Below are positions 61,651 through 64,000 of a stretch of 64,000 nucleotides of DNA, piece after piece (the first letter of the stretch is position 1; the number at the start of each line of letters is the position of its first letter). This DNA comes from Streptomyces koelreuteriae (GTDB lineage Bacteria > Actinomycetota > Actinomycetes > Streptomycetales > Streptomycetaceae): assembly GCF_018604545.1 (NCBI RefSeq), contig NZ_CP075896.1, positions 7,564,001-7,628,000 on the forward strand, written 5' to 3'. Made by a program: the position numbers and the translations under genes. The notes beneath the pieces are model-generated. The model was given only the letters and a program-made list of their open reading frames with translations, did no database searches and was not told the origin of the DNA.

Positions 61651-62867
61651 CCGCCCAGCCGCTGCCGGAGCACCCGGACTTCCTGTGGCGCACCCCCGAG
61701 CCGCGCTCCTCGTACGACGTCGTCATCGTCGGCGCGGGCGGCCACGGCCTGGCCACCGCCTACTACCTCGCCAAGAACCACGGCATCACCAACATCGCCG
61801 TCCTGGAGAAGGGCTGGCTGGCCGGCGGCAACATGGCCCGCAACACCACGATCATCCGCTCCAACTACCTCTGGGACGAGAGCGCGGCGATCTACGAACA
61901 CGCGCTGAAACTGTGGGAGCGGCTCCCCGAGGAGCTGGACTACGACTTCCTGTTCAGCCAGCGAGGCGTCCTTAACCTCGCGCACACCCTCCAGGACGTC
62001 CGCGAGGGCGTGCGCCGGGCCAACGCCAACCGGCTCAACGGAGTCGACGCCCAGTGGCTCGAACCGGACGAGGTCGCCAAGGTCTGCCCCATCCTCAACG
62101 TCTCGCCCCGCACCCGCTACCCGGTCCTCGGCGCCACCTTCCAGCCCCGGGCCGGCATCGCCAAGCACGACCACGTCGCCTGGGCGCTGGCCCGCCGCGC
62201 CGACGAGCTGGGCGTGGACCTGATCCAGGGCTGCGAGGTCACCGGCTTCCTCAAGGACGGCGACCGCGTCGTGGGCGTCGAGACGAACCGGGGCCGCATC
62301 CACGCCGGGCGGGTCGGCCTCGCGGCGGCCGGGCACAGCAGCGTGCTGGCCGAACGGGCGGGCGTACGGCTGCCGGTGCAGTCCCATCCGTTGCAGGCGC
62401 TGGTCTCCGAGCTGCACGAGCCGGTGCACCCGACGGTGGTGATGTCGAACCACGTGCACGTCTACGTCTCCCAGGCCCACAAGGGCGAGCTGGTGATGGG
62501 CGCCGGCGTCGACTCCTACAACGGCTACGGGCAGCGCGGCTCCTTCCACGTCATCGAGCGGCAGATGGCCGCCGCCGTCGAGCTGTTCCCCGTCTTCGCC
62601 CGCGCGCACGTCCTGCGCACCTGGGGCGGCATCGTCGACGTCACCCCGGACGCCTCCCCGATCATCGGCCGGACCCCCGTCGAGAACCTCTACGTCAACT
62701 GCGGCTGGGGCACCGGCGGTTTCAAGGCCACCCCGGCCGTCGGCTGGACCTTCGCGCACACCCTCGCCACCGGTGAGCCGCATCCGCTGAACGCCCCCTT
62801 CGCCCTGGAACGCTTCACCACGGGCGCCCTGATCGACGAACACGGCGCGGCGGCCGTGGCCCACTGA
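61647..62867 (+). CDS. soxB: Sarcosine oxidase beta subunit
   Basis: 406 residues. The FAD motif is VVIVGAGGHGLATAYYLAKN (about 25-44). RNTTIIRSNYLWDESAAIYE and GIVDVTPDASPIIGRTPV are typical of the heterotetrameric enzyme. H174 in AKHDHVAWA matches the position of the histidine that covalently binds FMN in known beta subunits. It carries the amine-oxidising site: sarcosine to glycine plus a one-carbon unit. It is coupled to glyA by ATGA. Confidence 0.92.
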   Translation: MTAQPLPEHPDFLWRTPEPRSSYDVVIVGAGGHGLATAYYLAKNHGITNIAVLEKGWLAGGNMARNTTIIRSNYLWDESAAIYEHALKLWERLPEELDYDFLFSQRGVLNLAHTLQDVREGVRRANANRLNGVDAQWLEPDEVAKVCPILNVSPRTRYPVLGATFQPRAGIAKHDHVAWALARRADELGVDLIQGCEVTGFLKDGDRVVGVETNRGRIHAGRVGLAAAGHSSVLAERAGVRLPVQSHPLQALVSELHEPVHPTVVMSNHVHVYVSQAHKGELVMGAGVDSYNGYGQRGSFHVIERQMAAAVELFPVFARAHVLRTWGGIVDVTPDASPIIGRTPVENLYVNCGWGTGGFKATPAVGWTFAHTLATGEPHPLNAPFALERFTTGALIDEHGAAAVAH

Positions 62868-62880
62868 GGAGGACACCACC

Positions 62881-63162
62881 GTGCTGCTCATCACCTGCCC
62901 CTGGTGCGGTCCGCGCGACGAGACCGAGTACCACTACGGCGGCCAGGCCCACGTCCCCCACCCCGAGAACCCGGGCGAACTCACCGACGAGCAGTGGGCC
63001 GCGTACGTCTTCTACCGGGACAACCCCAAGGGCCCCTTCGCGGAACGGTGGATGCACAGCATCGGCTGCCGCCGCTGGTTCAACGTCCTGCGCGACACCG
63101 CCACCCACGAGGTGCTGACCTCGTACCGCCTCGACGAGCCCCGTCCCGGAGGGAACCGATGA
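62881..63162 (+). CDS. soxD: Sarcosine oxidase delta subunit
   Basis: 93 residues. MLLITCPWCGPRDETEYHYG shows C6, C9 and H18, and C63 follows in SIGCRRWF; these are the zinc ligands of the family. It is a structural subunit of the four-chain enzyme. GTG 62881 follows GAGGA. The stop overlaps soxA by ATGA. A gamma subunit gene is expected beyond the window edge. Confidence 0.9.
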   Translation: MLLITCPWCGPRDETEYHYGGQAHVPHPENPGELTDEQWAAYVFYRDNPKGPFAERWMHSIGCRRWFNVLRDTATHEVLTSYRLDEPRPGGNR

Positions 63163-64000
63163 CCGACCAGCGCTTCCGGCTCCCCCAGGGCGGCCGTATC
63201 GACCGCGGCGCCGTGCTGCGGTTCACCGTCGACGGCCGGGAACTGACCGGCCACCCCGGCGACACCCTCGCCTCGGCCCTGCTGGCGAACGGCCTCGTCG
63301 AGGTCGCCCCGTCCCTCTACCGGGGCCGCCCGCGCGGCATCGTCGCCGCGGGGCCCGAGGAACCCAACGCCCTGGTGCAGCTCGACGGCCCCTGCTCGGA
63401 AGGCATGCTCCCGGCGACGACGGTGGAGCTGTACGACGGCCTGTCCGCCACCACCCTCTCGGGAATGGGCCGGCTCGACCCGACGCCCGACCCCGCCGTC
63501 TACGACAAGAAGTACGTCCACACCGACGTCCTCGTGGTCGGCGCCGGACCGGCCGGACTCGCGGCGGCCGCCGCTGCCGCGGGCTCCGGCGCCCGGGTGA
63601 TCCTCGTCGACGACCAGCCCGAGCCCGGCGGTTCGCTGTTCTCCGCCACCGAGTGGGTCGCCGATGTCCGGGCGGCCCTCGACGCGGCCCCCGAGGTCGT
63701 CGTGCTGCCCCGCACCACGGCCTTCGGCTCCTACGACGACAACTACGTCCTGGCCCTTCAGCGGCGCACCGACCACCTCGGAACGCCGGAAGGCATCTCC
63801 CGGCAGCGGCTGTGGCACATCCGGGCCCGTCAGGTGGTCCTGGCGACCGGTGCGCACGAGCGTCCGCTGGTCTTCGCCGGCAACGACCGGCCCGGGGTGA
63901 TGCTCGCCGGGGCCGTGCGGACGTACCTCGACCGCTATGCCGTGGCCCCGGGTTCGCGGGCCGTGGTGAGCACGACCAACGACAGTGCCTACGACACGGT
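63159..64000 (+). CDS. soxA: Sarcosine oxidase alpha subunit, N-terminal part
   Basis: About 280 residues are inside the window and the frame is open at the edge. The N-terminal ferredoxin-like fold has GRIDRGAVLRFTVDG and GHPGDTLASALLANGLVEV. Next is VLVVGAGPAGLAAAAAAAGS, which binds the dinucleotide. ATGAHERPLVF and NDRPGVMLAGAVRTYL follow, as in known alpha subunits. The C-terminal GcvT-like folate domain lies outside. Confidence 0.9.
   Translation, partial: MTDQRFRLPQGGRIDRGAVLRFTVDGRELTGHPGDTLASALLANGLVEVAPSLYRGRPRGIVAAGPEEPNALVQLDGPCSEGMLPATTVELYDGLSATTLSGMGRLDPTPDPAVYDKKYVHTDVLVVGAGPAGLAAAAAAAGSGARVILVDDQPEPGGSLFSATEWVADVRAALDAAPEVVVLPRTTAFGSYDDNYVLALQRRTDHLGTPEGISRQRLWHIRARQVVLATGAHERPLVFAGNDRPGVMLAGAVRTYLDRYAVAPGSRAVVSTTNDSAYDT

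Noticed and set aside
1..64000. tRNA, rRNA, insertion sequence or attachment site
   Set aside because: Nothing with cloverleaf potential, transposase motifs or terminal inverted repeats with target duplication was recognised by reading; a covariance-model scan was not possible.

Overview
The window looks like a chromosomal segment of a Streptomyces or close relative. GC content is very high, GTG starts are common, and gene ends overlap as ATGA. Typical families include SpoIIE-type PP2C phosphatases, LAL/LuxR regulators, CYP105- and CYP157-like P450s, DUF6461 and DUF6221 proteins, and type II thioesterases. It is a metabolic and regulatory accessory region with no rRNA, tRNA, CRISPR array or intact mobile element that I can see. 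Both ends cut a gene: a GH27 glycosidase at the left and soxA at the right.

Region by region. 1-6.3 kb: start of a secreted GH27 alpha-galactosidase, then an organophosphonate cassette. It has a GntR regulator and a phosphonatase-like HAD hydrolase on the minus strand. A FAD oxidoreductase and a PhnD-PhnC-PhnE-like importer lie on the plus strand. Both divergent promoters carry the same ACTTG-N6-CARGT site. 6.3-13.1 kb: DUF6221 protein, Tat-exported alpha/beta hydrolase, a divergent MMPL exporter/MarR pair, and a divergent TetR/flavin monooxygenase pair with two GGAGA-N5-TCTCC operators. 13.1-17.8 kb: DUF6461, a small HAD protein and a 1029-residue GAF-SpoIIE phosphatase. 18-21.9 kb: a CUT2-type sugar importer. 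22-24.7 kb: an NDH-2/AMID-like reductase and a P450 without the ExxR motif. 24.9-28.3 kb: an atypical response regulator and a GH78 rhamnosidase with a LacI-type operator. 28.3-35.7 kb: a six-gene operon (C45 acyltransferase/hydrolase plus oligopeptide importer) divergent from an RpiR regulator.

35.8-44 kb holds a DHA2 drug exporter, a decayed gene remnant, a membrane-anchored NACHT ATPase and a LAL regulator. The LAL gene lies just downstream of a two-gene terpenoid cluster (45.3-46.7 kb): a pentalenene-oxygenase-like P450 overlapping a class I terpene synthase whose second metal motif is altered. 47-49 kb: a probable M20 peptidase remnant, an SRPBCC protein, DUF779 and an orphan type II thioesterase.

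49-57 kb is a tightly packed minus-strand block: DHA2 exporter, small membrane protein, CYP105-like P450, 3Fe-4S ferredoxin, ferredoxin reductase, SDR, histidine kinase and response regulator. It diverges from a MarR gene across a perfect 18-bp inverted repeat. 57-59.5 kb: a second SpoIIE phosphatase (PAS-PAS-GAF). 59.5-64 kb: an FCD-type GntR regulator divergent from glyA-soxB-soxD-soxA, which oxidises sarcosine and passes the one-carbon unit through serine hydroxymethyltransferase.

Most cassettes follow one plan: a one-component regulator transcribed away from its target operon, with a palindrome in the shared promoter. All functions are read from motifs, gene order and family knowledge. 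No database search was run.
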